Shown here piece after piece: positions 1 to 4,644 of a stretch of DNA of 5,379 bases. The stretch's first letter is position 1. Each line of letters opens with the position of its first letter. Below the pieces are notes generated by a model. The model had not been told where the DNA came from and did no database searches. It saw only the letters and a program-made list of their open reading frames with translations. The stretch lies in the NCBI GenBank assembly GCA_027068725.1, contig JAMOMD010000456.1:1-5379 (forward strand). Reading direction: 5' to 3'. This stretch comes from Thermoproteales archaeon. Lineage in GTDB: Archaea; Thermoproteota; Thermoprotei; Thermoproteales; Thermocladiaceae. The position numbers were made by a program, and so were the translations under genes.

Positions 1-117
1 GTATATAGCATAGACAAAAACCTGCCAATAATAATATCAGCAATAACGCTAACAACAACACCAATACTAGAACAACTAATACTAAAACAACAATTACACA
101 ACAATAGAAACAGTTAA
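1..117 (+). CDS. 3' end of an unidentified, probably membrane, protein (partial)
   Basis: Frame 1 is open from the first base to a TAA at 115-117 and gives the last 38 residues of a protein that starts outside the window. The other two plus frames stop within about 12 bases. The hydrophobic stretch LPIIISAITLTTTPILEQLI (residues 8-27) is followed by a short polar basic tail, as expected for a last membrane helix with its cytoplasmic end. From memory, a TT-x-P-x-L pattern resembles the end of the last helix of CPA-type cation/proton antiporters; that is a weak guess. The DNA is low in complexity and rich in A and C (ACA, ATA, CAA, AAC codons), so an amino-acid-like pattern could arise partly from composition. 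Function unassigned. Confidence 0.45.
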   Translation, partial: VYSIDKNLPIIISAITLTTTPILEQLILKQQLHNNRNS

Positions 118-651
118 ATGTCAAATACTTGATGCGTTATTCTGCCTAAGTTTTGGAGGAAGTTCTTTGATTACCTGATCTAGAAATTTTGTGTCTCAAT
201 ATTGCATAGACTACGATTAGTCTCTCAATCCTTCACAACTGCTTCTTAAAAGAATAAGGACCCAGAACTCAGTACTCTTCATAGTTGAGAACTCTTGACA
301 ATAAACCAAGTACTGAAATACACCAAATCTTGATGATAATTAAAACATGAACAAGATTAACATGCGTCCTGTCTGCTTCAACTCATCTGTCTTCAAAAAT
401 CAAGTACTCCCTAGTTAGCAAAACTATTACCTCTCTAAAACCTGGAAATCGTGAGATCGTAAGTCTGGAAGCGGCTGCATTGATACACTTACCATGTTAT
501 ACAAAGCACGAAGATCAGTCGGTACAAGGTGATCCATTTGGTAGAATCGCTATGATACAAGCGGTCGTATAATACAGAGCTACACACCGGGTGTAGAGAG
601 AGTCGAAGTGTAGCACAGGAGTACAGATAAGCAAACTCATATTGCCGAAGG
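118..651. other. Gene-poor stretch with short interrupted frames
   Basis: No gene here has both a plausible start and a coding-like length. Three things are visible. On the plus strand 351-572 is open for 73 codons up to a TAA at 570-572, with protein-like composition but no ATG or GTG near its beginning and no recognisable domain. On the minus strand an ATG at 282 opens 21 codons (MKSTEFWVLILL at the start), ending at 217; a second frame, 232-146, then continues for 28 codons, as if a short gene had been frameshifted. A small hairpin, CTACAC (580-585) and GTGTAG (591-596), lies near the right edge. No tRNA, rRNA or CRISPR pattern was found by eye. The stretch may be old coding DNA in decay or plain intergenic DNA. 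Confidence 0.4.
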
Positions 652-783
652 TCAAATTTTGAAGAGTACCATTCTCAAAGAATGTATGCGGGTAGTAGTG
701 TAGTAAGTACTGGTGTCTGCGGGCCTCGCAGGGCCGCGGTCCTGCGGTCGTGGCCCTGCGGGAATTAACAACTCTTCACGCAT
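652..783 (-). CDS. Candidate small protein, 43 residues, Pro/Arg-rich
   Basis: An ATG at 783 opens 43 codons to a TGA at 652-654. A GAGGAG Shine-Dalgarno match (798-793) lies 9 bases upstream, which is the main reason to take the frame seriously. The protein starts MREELLIPAG, continues with a Pro/Arg/Asp-rich segment (about residues 9-23) and ends in a Thr/Tyr patch and a hydrophobic tail. No domain is recognised. The start is 61 bases downstream of the stop of the 845-1348 gene on the same strand, so cotranscription is possible. The odd feature is the middle third: it uses CGA, CGC, CCG, GGC and GCG codons, unlike the AGA/AGG-rich neighbours, because it coincides with a GC-rich hairpin. The frame may therefore be open by chance across a structured element. 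Confidence 0.3.
   Translation of the reverse strand: MREELLIPAGPRPQDRGPARPADTSTYYTTTRIHSLRMVLFKI
725..762 (+). repeat. GC-rich hairpin island
   Basis: CGCAGGGCC (727-735) pairs perfectly with GGCCCTGCG (752-760) across a 16-base loop. Two further pairs, one a T-G wobble that favours the plus strand, extend it to 725-762. The loop contains further CCTGCGG and CCGCGG units, so alternative hairpins are possible. The block is strongly GC-rich within AT-rich DNA. In AT-rich hyperthermophiles such islands often mark structured RNA; here the island overlaps a small minus-strand frame, so RNA element, terminator or coding sequence all remain open. Confidence 0.5.
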
Positions 784-812
784 GTTTGTGCTCTCCTCTT
801 AATAGACTCTTT

Positions 813-831
813 CCTTATCCTAGGATTAAGG
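813..831. repeat. Intergenic imperfect palindrome
   Basis: ATCCTAGGAT (817-826) is a perfect 10-bp palindrome, and the flanking CCTTA (813-817) and TAAGG (827-831) are complementary with a one-base offset. It sits between the stop of the 845-1348 gene and the Shine-Dalgarno site of the 652-783 frame. It could be a protein-binding site or a weak hairpin in the intergenic transcript. Confidence 0.3.
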
Positions 832-844
832 TGTGAAAAAGAAG

Positions 845-1348
845 CTACCTGATCTGTGTAATGTAATGGAAGTATAAGCCTAAGATGAAGTCGCGAACTT
901 TATGTTCGCCTAAGAGGACCCCACATATAATATACGCTATTGTGTCTGCTAATTGAAGTCCCGTCACGCTACAGGAATTACACGCTTTAACACAAACCTG
1001 TACCTCAGATACACCAGCAAATATAAGCTCCCTAAGTGTTCTCTGTGCAACAAAATTCCATCTATTTATTATATAGTCTGATTTATCGAGTATGGCGGAT
1101 ATGCTAATATCGGACGGGTAATTACTCAAAATACTATCTTTCCAATGGTTCTTATTACTCGTTGAATAACATTCCGTACAAATTTCCCATCTTTTACTAT
1201 ATTTCTCCTGGATACAGTACAGACTATCAATGTGGCTTCTTTTGAAACAATTCTCGACAACTTTTTTGAAGAAGTTCTGCTCGAATTGAAGGAGATACAC
1301 GAATCCAAGGACCTTTATCTCAGCCCCTAGAGAATATTTCAAGCGCAA
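845..1348 (-). CDS. DUF3800-like C-terminal domain protein, apparently 5'-truncated
   Basis: This is a 167-residue frame ending in TAG (845-847). Near residues 130-136 it has GLQLADT followed by a hydrophobic helix. GLQLAD plus a helix is typical of the C-terminal half of DUF3800 proteins (RNase H-like fold), where the Asp belongs to the presumed metal site. The N-terminal DESG-type motif of that family is absent, so either this is a truncated remnant or the family guess is wrong. Two CxxC pairs are present, ICTEC near residue 60 and KACNSC near residue 124, which could bind zinc. The start is uncertain: the first codon is a TTG at 1348 preceded two codons earlier by an in-frame TAG, and there is no Shine-Dalgarno site. 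A GTG at 1367 opens a different frame that ends at 1320, which suggests a small deletion near the 5' end. A TATA box lies at 1435-1445. Confidence 0.5.
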   Translation of the reverse strand: MRLKYSLGAEIKVLGFVYLLQFEQNFFKKVVENCFKRSHIDSLYCIQEKYSKRWEICTECYSTSNKNHWKDSILSNYPSDISISAILDKSDYIINRWNFVAQRTLRELIFAGVSEVQVCVKACNSCSVTGLQLADTIAYIICGVLLGEHKVRDFILGLYFHYITQIR

Positions 1349-1434
1349 CTGCTAGATAATTCAACACTTAATTCGGGTAAGTCTAAACTAATACTAGTTT
1401 AAATCGTCTCAAACAAACTTAGGTGAACTCGCAG

Positions 1435-1445
1435 TATATATAAAA
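1435..1445 (-). promoter_or_regulatory. Archaeal TATA box for the 845-1348 gene
   Basis: Read on the minus strand the sequence is TTTTATATATA, a strong match to the archaeal TATA element, with a purine-rich GTGAAG just before it as a possible BRE. Transcription would start near 1414. That leaves a leader of about 65 bases before the TTG at 1348, rather long for a crenarchaeon and one more sign that the original start codon has been lost. Confidence 0.5.
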
Positions 1446-1487
1446 CTTCACTATAAATGCTTGCGACCTTAAGGAAAAGATAGTAGA

Positions 1488-1532
1488 CAAAAATAGAAAA
1501 GATCGGAAGATTTAGTAGTCTCTTGAAAGAGA
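1488..1532 (-). terminator. Possible terminator of the 472-residue gene
   Basis: Downstream of the stop at 1560 the minus strand has a small inverted repeat, TCTCTT and AAGAGA (1532-1519), followed about 15 bases later by a T-rich tract, CTTTTCTATTTTT (1502-1490). Oligo-T tracts are the usual archaeal termination signal. The stem has only a 2-base centre, so the hairpin itself is doubtful and the T tract is the stronger part. Confidence 0.35.
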
Positions 1533-1559
1533 TAATGTAATAGTGTTGTGCTTTATTTT

Positions 1560-2978
1560 TTACGATACCTTTTCTACTTTGTTATGGTACAGGTATGTGC
1601 AGAGGCTTATTTTTGCTGTATCTCCATATGTGAATATAGTCTTGAATTCCTGACATAGTATCATTGGTTCGAAACCCCCTGGTCTTGTAGGATCAAGTAG
1701 ACCAATGGATGATGGCTCAACTGTATATAATCTGTCAGGTTTTCCATTAAGTAATTCATGTACTATGACTATTGTTCCGTTACCCGGATCTCCATTATTG
1801 TACCATTCAAATGCGGAACCTTCTGTAGTAACAGAGTATGATATTGACACTTGAGCTCCTTGTGCACCAGCTGTTACAGTGTATGAAATTGTTGTCTGGG
1901 GTCCTCCCTCATTCTTTGGACCCCAATCCCATAGTACCTGTCCGGGCCAATTACTAGTCTCCCAGTTAAACACATCCACAAACTTCTCTGGCGTATGTAC
2001 GTATGTGGCACCATTACAAGTCGTTGTTAAACCCTTAGCAACATGTACTACATATGCTAGAAACCACTCATATTTAACATCGCCAACCTTCTCAGTTGCT
2101 ATATAGTACTCAACCTTAATCCACATCTTACCAGTAACCTCATGACAAACCTTTCCCGTAGCGTTAGCTTCTAGCCAACCAATATAACCTATATACCTAA
2201 ATCCCTTAAGCCTAGTAATATTAAAGGATGCAGACCTTGTACTTAATTCATTTAAGATTTCTCTTCTTGTCTCTAGTTTAGGCTTCTCAACGTACATTTT
2301 GACTGCACATAAAATATCTTCGGTAGTATTATATAAGTTCTCAATTACTATGAACCCTGTGGGATTATAACTTACTGCAAGTGCTGCTGCTCTAAAAACT
2401 GCCGGATGTATTTCACATGCCTGTTTCTTATCATGTACTAGCACGGGACTACATGGAATTATTGGACTAGCATTATAATAACCAAGTAGCTTCAGAAGTA
2501 GTGGAAGAACAAGTTTCCACTTTCTACTACTCTTCTCTGGATTAAGCACAATTACTTGAAATGACCTAACATGACTCGTAATTTTGATTAATTTCATTAA
2601 AACTGTTGAAGGTCCGGACTTTAACAAATCGTTAATATGCAGTACTATGACAAGTCTATTAGCAGATATTCTAGAGATCTTTCCCAACGTATTTACACCT
2701 AACACCCTTACATTAAGTGATTTAAGTTCGGTAACATTTACATAATTTCTAGCCTGACCAACAACAATGATTGGAGGTAACTTTACACTCGATAATGATA
2801 AAGATATACTTTCACTGCTCAACCTAATATCACCCTCAGAGATCGGTAATATTGCCTTTCTATGAACATTTGCTATTAACAATATTGAGACCAAGCAGAT
2901 TATTGCTATAATAATTGCAACTAGTGATGACACTACTTTACGATTCCCACACCTCCTCATCATACTTGAACTGGGCAT
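1560..2978 (-). CDS. Membrane-anchored extracytoplasmic protein, 472 residues, function unknown
   Basis: A basic N-terminus (RRCGNRK, residues 8-14) is followed by one hydrophobic helix (about 15-38) and no later membrane span. This predicts an uncleaved anchor or signal with some 430 residues outside the cell. Six Asn-X-Ser/Thr sequons (N81, N169, N217, N253, N272, N400) and seven external cysteines (176, 188, 224, 278, 321, 442, 460) fit a glycosylated, disulfide-stabilised surface protein. Residues 100-230 look alpha/beta. Residues 340-385 contain WDWGP followed by alternating Thr/Ser/Val/Tyr stretches (TTISYTVTAG and QVSISYSVTT) typical of beta-sandwich strands. No catalytic motif or known family was recognised. 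The ATG at 2978 lies about 30 bases from the start predicted by the TATA box. A GGAGGTG site at 2956-2950, inside the frame, could alternatively serve the GTG at 2933, though the 16-base spacing is long. Confidence 0.8.
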   Translation of the reverse strand: MPSSSMMRRCGNRKVVSSLVAIIIAIICLVSILLIANVHRKAILPISEGDIRLSSESISLSLSSVKLPPIIVVGQARNYVNVTELKSLNVRVLGVNTLGKISRISANRLVIVLHINDLLKSGPSTVLMKLIKITSHVRSFQVIVLNPEKSSRKWKLVLPLLLKLLGYYNASPIIPCSPVLVHDKKQACEIHPAVFRAAALAVSYNPTGFIVIENLYNTTEDILCAVKMYVEKPKLETRREILNELSTRSASFNITRLKGFRYIGYIGWLEANATGKVCHEVTGKMWIKVEYYIATEKVGDVKYEWFLAYVVHVAKGLTTTCNGATYVHTPEKFVDVFNWETSNWPGQVLWDWGPKNEGGPQTTISYTVTAGAQGAQVSISYSVTTEGSAFEWYNNGDPGNGTIVIVHELLNGKPDRLYTVEPSSIGLLDPTRPGGFEPMILCQEFKTIFTYGDTAKISLCTYLYHNKVEKVS

Positions 2979-2987
2979 CGTACGATG
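2976..2987. repeat. 12-bp palindrome containing the start codon
   Basis: CATCGTACGATG is a perfect palindrome, and its outer ATG on the minus strand is the start codon of the 472-residue gene. It could bind a dimeric regulator or fold the first bases of a short leader. The chance of a given 12-mer being palindromic is small, but one such site in 5 kb is not remarkable by itself. Confidence 0.35.
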
Positions 2988-3018
2988 TTATTGAATTTTC
3001 GAATTTTTGAACCGCTCG

Positions 3019-3053
3019 GTGTGGTAAGGTTATAAATTTTGCTGTGTGGTAAG
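3019..3053 (-). promoter_or_regulatory. TATA promoter bracketed by two direct repeats
   Basis: On the minus strand the order is CTTACCACAC (3053-3044), then a BRE/TATA segment AAAATTTATAAC (3040-3029), then a second exact CTTACCACAC (3028-3019). The TATA core TTTATAA (3036-3030) predicts initiation near 3007, about 30 bases before the ATG at 2978. The repeat start points are 25 bp apart. One copy abuts the BRE side and the other occupies the space between TATA box and start site. That is the usual place for archaeal repressor operators, so the large surface-protein gene is probably controlled by a specific regulator; this last step is inference. Confidence 0.6.
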
Positions 3054-3092
3054 TGTGAGGGTTTTCACAAATGTTGATCAATTGAAGCATAT

Positions 3093-3108
3093 TTGAAACA
3101 TGTTTCAA
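3093..3108. promoter_or_regulatory. 16-bp perfect palindrome upstream of the promoter
   Basis: TTGAAACATGTTTCAA is identical to its reverse complement over 16 bases. It lies about 60 bp upstream of the TATA box of the 472-residue gene, and a shorter palindrome, TTGATCAA, lies at 3074-3081. The length and position suit a binding site for a dimeric helix-turn-helix or ribbon-helix-helix regulator. The bound protein is unknown. Confidence 0.4.
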
Positions 3109-3159
3109 CTTCACAAACTTGGAATCAGAAATCTTCATGACCATGAACAAACATGTGCG

Positions 3160-3489
3160 TTAGCGTACAGATTTGTTCGTGATCGGGCGCTGTTCAGGAT
3201 CTGTTTTGTCAGGACTTGGTCTAGGTTCAAGAAGATTTCCTTACCCCCGAGAGCAGCTTAGAACTGTTTCAAGCCATCTAAAGCAGTCTAGAGTTGTCTC
3301 AAGTTGTCTGACCTGGTCTAGTCCAGGCATTAGATGGTCTAGGATCTGCACTTCCTATACCTCTCTAGGGGTCCTTCTCCTGATTTCTGCTCTCAGCATC
3401 TGGTCTCTCAGCCCTCGGATCAGAATATGGAGGCTGGTGTAACTGCGGTTGCAGTGTCTGGTTACTGGTCTATACCTGAGTTCATGAGT
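3160..3489 (-). pseudogene. Probable decayed coiled-coil protein gene
   Basis: One minus-strand frame runs from just after a TGA (3492-3490) to a TAA (3162-3160) and is broken by only two internal stops, TAG at 3357-3355 and TAA at 3243-3241. The three pieces read as one protein. The first (44 codons) ends in an Arg-rich helix (LIRGLRDQMLRAEIRRR). The second (37 codons) has Leu/Val/Phe at heptad-like spacing (GLDQVRQLETTLDCFRWLE). The third (26 codons) is a Pro/Lys/Glu-rich tail. Further coding-like pieces lie in other frames upstream, for example IPLEILQNTTELMNSGIDQ near 3515-3460 and LGLLKLVEQILSL near 3645-3608. No start codon or family is clear. The position directly downstream of another coiled-coil gene suggests a decayed tandem relative; this is inference. 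Confidence 0.4.
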
Positions 3490-3661
3490 TCAGTAGTATT
3501 TTGAAGTATTTCGAGTGGTATGTTTTGAACAAGTTCAATTTTGAATCAGGTTCATCTCTGAGACAAATTCCTTAAGTCGTTATCATTGTATATAGCATGA
3601 AGTCTAGCACAGGCTCAGGATCTGCTCTACCAGTTTCAAGAGACCCAAATTAGGACTGGTT

Positions 3662-3907
3662 CTACGTCTTCTTTTCCTTACTTCGCGCAGTTGTGAAATA
3701 AATCATAAAACCTAGGAAAAACGCGACCATACCTGCAAGTAGGGCTAATGTTGTATCACCTCTCTCCTTTGCCTTTTGCATGTTCCTGAGCAATAACTCT
3801 CTCAATTCTTTAGCCTCTCCAGGAGGTAAACTTCCTGTACGTTCTAACTTCTGTAAAAGATCTAACTTTCTCTCTTCTATACGTGATTCTTCAGGAGGAT
3901 CTCTGAA
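3662..3907 (-). CDS. C-terminal membrane-helix part of a split coiled-coil protein
   Basis: An open frame of 81 codons runs from just after a TAA (3910-3908) to a TAG (3664-3662). It reads as a polar, acidic-basic linker (DPPEESRIEERKLDLLQKLE), a PPGEAKELRELL helix, KAKERGDTT, one membrane helix (about residues 52-72: LALLAGMVAFFLGFMIYF) and a basic tail, RSKEKK. From memory, a PxEAxELxELL...RGD segment before a terminal membrane helix recurs in crenarchaeal coiled-coil membrane proteins; I cannot verify this. There is no start codon at the beginning. The first candidates are a TTG at 3805, preceded by GGAGAGG, and an ATG at 3781, both inside the coding-like part. It overlaps the 3877-4194 frame by 31 bases and sits in the -1 frame to it, so the two are probably halves of one protein. 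Confidence 0.55.
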   Translation of the reverse strand, partial: FRDPPEESRIEERKLDLLQKLERTGSLPPGEAKELRELLLRNMQKAKERGDTTLALLAGMVAFFLGFMIYFTTARSKEKKT

Positions 3908-4194
3908 TTATGCTGTGTTTTAGATTGCCTCTGCAGACGTTGTATAAGAAGCTCGACAAGAACTTTCATAGGTTGTTCAAGATTTCTCATAAGGATATCC
4001 TCAATCCTACCAACTTGTTCTCTCATATCTTCGTAATTAGCCTCTAGTTTAGCAATTTGCTCTCTAATATTCACAACTTCTTTATGAATACTCATAACTT
4101 CTCTATGAAATTTCCATAGAAAGCCTGCTATCGTTAAAATGCCTACTAAAGTTCCTAAGGACATCGTTAGGGATACTGTAATAGCTAGATCCAC
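3877..4194 (-). CDS. N-terminal membrane helix plus coiled coil, 105 residues
   Basis: The protein begins at a GTG (4194) with one hydrophobic helix (about residues 4-27). A long charged helix follows, with hydrophobic residues at heptad-like spacing (about 28-72: HKEVVNIREQIAKLEANYED), then a second amphipathic helix (about 75-93). This topology, an anchor with a cytoplasmic or periplasmic coiled coil, is common in archaeal proteins of unknown role. No catalytic motif is seen. The last nine codons (SEILLKNHV) depart from the pattern. From codon 96 the -1 frame carries a convincing continuation with a second membrane helix, so this is probably the first half of a protein of about 177 residues. 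A weak TATA (TTAAAA, 4221-4216) about 26 bases upstream would put initiation on the GTG itself, giving a leaderless transcript and supporting this start. Confidence 0.65.
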   Translation of the reverse strand: MDLAITVSLTMSLGTLVGILTIAGFLWKFHREVMSIHKEVVNIREQIAKLEANYEDMREQVGRIEDILMRNLEQPMKVLVELLIQRLQRQSKTQHNSEILLKNHV

Positions 4195-4215
4195 ATAGCT
4201 AAAGTTCGCAGTGAC

Positions 4216-4221
4216 TTTTAA
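4216..4221 (-). promoter_or_regulatory. Weak TATA-like element in the divergent intergenic gap
   Basis: On the minus strand GTTAAAAGTC centres about 26 bases before the GTG at 4194, the distance expected for a leaderless archaeal transcript. The same A/T hexamer read on the plus strand (TTTTAA) would start transcription near 4244, upstream of the small membrane genes, so one element could serve both directions. The match to consensus is weak. Confidence 0.3.
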
Positions 4222-4233
4222 CTTCAGAGCCTT

Positions 4234-4302
4234 ATGACATCCTATCCTTCAGGAAGAGATGCAACAAAGTATTTGAAGAATGGAGTCATGATCCACCTAT
4301 GA
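4234..4302 (+). CDS. Candidate 22-residue leader peptide
   Basis: An ATG at 4234 opens 22 codons (starting MTSYPSGRDATKYLKNG) that end in a TGA sharing an ATGA overlap with the start of the 32-residue membrane protein at 4299. Such overlaps usually mean translational coupling. No Shine-Dalgarno site precedes the ATG, and the weak TATA at 4216-4221 would start transcription downstream of it, so this frame may be fortuitous. Confidence 0.2.
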   Translation: MTSYPSGRDATKYLKNGVMIHL

Positions 4303-4397
4303 AGCGCAGGAAAGTGAATATTGAGGTTGAGGATCTACCTGTCATAATTGCACCAATAGCAGCGATAGTCATAATGCTCATAGTATGGCTATCATAG
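4299..4397 (+). CDS. Tiny single-span membrane protein, 32 residues
   Basis: The ATG at 4299 opens a basic N-terminus (MKRRK), a short acidic patch (EVED, residues 9-12) and a membrane helix (about residues 13-31: LPVIIAPIAAIVIMLIVWL), with a TAG at 4395-4397. The charge pattern predicts an inside N-terminus. The family is not recognised. The frame continues open upstream to 4215 without a start codon, so a longer, decayed ancestor is possible. A GGAG at 4282-4285 is 13 bases from the ATG, which is far for ribosome binding. A second protein of the same design follows 21 bases later in the same frame, so the two are probably cotranscribed. Possible roles include a small subunit of a membrane complex or a membrane-acting peptide; nothing in the sequence decides between them. 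Confidence 0.45.
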   Translation: MKRRKVNIEVEDLPVIIAPIAAIVIMLIVWLS

Positions 4398-4418
4398 AGC
4401 AACACTAGTCTAATCCAT

Positions 4419-4514
4419 ATGGATACTGGTGAGAAGGCTGCAATTTACTTTGGAATCCTGGGTATAGTCATAATTATCCTGCTAGCACTAGCAAAACTAG
4501 GCATACTACCATGA
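4419..4514 (+). CDS. Tiny single-span membrane protein, 31 residues
   Basis: The ATG at 4419 opens MDTGEKAA, a hydrophobic helix (about residues 9-25, YFGILGIVIIILLALA), one Lys and a short hydrophobic end, with a TGA at 4512-4514. It is in the same frame as the 32-residue protein and starts 21 bases after its stop. The two proteins do not align beyond both being one-helix proteins. There is no upstream Shine-Dalgarno site; translation may be coupled to the first gene. A perfect inverted repeat begins 12 bases after the stop. No known family is recognised. The lack of charged residues inside the helix and the use of CTA/ATA codons as in the neighbouring genes support real coding over chance. 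Confidence 0.45.
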   Translation: MDTGEKAAIYFGILGIVIIILLALAKLGILP

Positions 4515-4525
4515 AATGCTAGTAA

Positions 4526-4548
4526 CAATACCTGACAGTCAGGTATTG
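4526..4548. repeat. 23-bp near-perfect palindrome after the small membrane genes
   Basis: CAATACCTGAC (4526-4536) and GTCAGGTATTG (4538-4548) are exact reverse complements around one central base. In RNA this would fold as a stem of about 9 pairs with a 5-base loop. It lies just after the 31-residue gene but is not followed by a T tract, so a transcription-factor operator for the downstream gene, or an mRNA 3' stem, is as likely as a terminator. Confidence 0.55.
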
Positions 4549-4549
4549 C

Positions 4550-4573
4550 GAAACGTTGTGAAACGTTCAACGT
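4550..4573. promoter_or_regulatory. Phased GAAACGTT repeats with overlapping inverted repeat
   Basis: GAAACGTT occurs at 4550-4557 and again at 4560-4567, exactly 10 bp apart and so on the same face of the helix. Overlapping this, ACGTTG (4553-4558) and CAACGT (4568-4573) form an inverted repeat around 9 bases. Together with the palindrome at 4526-4548 this makes a dense cluster of candidate protein-binding sites between the small membrane genes and the 4696-4977 gene. Confidence 0.4.
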
Positions 4574-4644
4574 GACAATTGGTGTTAATAAGTAGTTGAG
4601 CGCATGTTGTTGATAAGATAGTGTATACTGTTCGATATTCGTCG

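Noticed and set aside
1126..1308. 60-codon minus-strand open frame
   Set aside because: It lies wholly inside the 845-1348 frame on the same strand in another register and has Ser/Arg-rich low-quality composition; it is a shadow.
1879..2106. 75-codon plus-strand open frame
   Set aside because: It is antisense to the well-supported 472-residue gene, with no promoter or ribosome binding site of its own.
2938..3150. 70-codon minus-strand open frame
   Set aside because: It covers the promoter and repeats of the 472-residue gene and overlaps its first 40 coding bases. It begins at a TTG without a ribosome binding site, and its sequence shows no domain.
3145..3178. Inverted repeat GAACAAA ... TTTGTTC
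   Set aside because: Seven pairs around a 20-base loop at the edge of the decayed region, with no neighbouring promoter or stop that would give it a role.
3173..3442. 89-codon plus-strand open frame
   Set aside because: Its Ser/Arg/Leu-rich translation is the antisense of coiled-coil-like minus-strand coding, and no promoter or ribosome binding site precedes it.
3588..3598. GTATATAGCAT shared with bases 1-11
   Set aside because: This is an 11-base AT-rich match with no similarity on either side, so it is probably chance rather than a repeat or attachment site.
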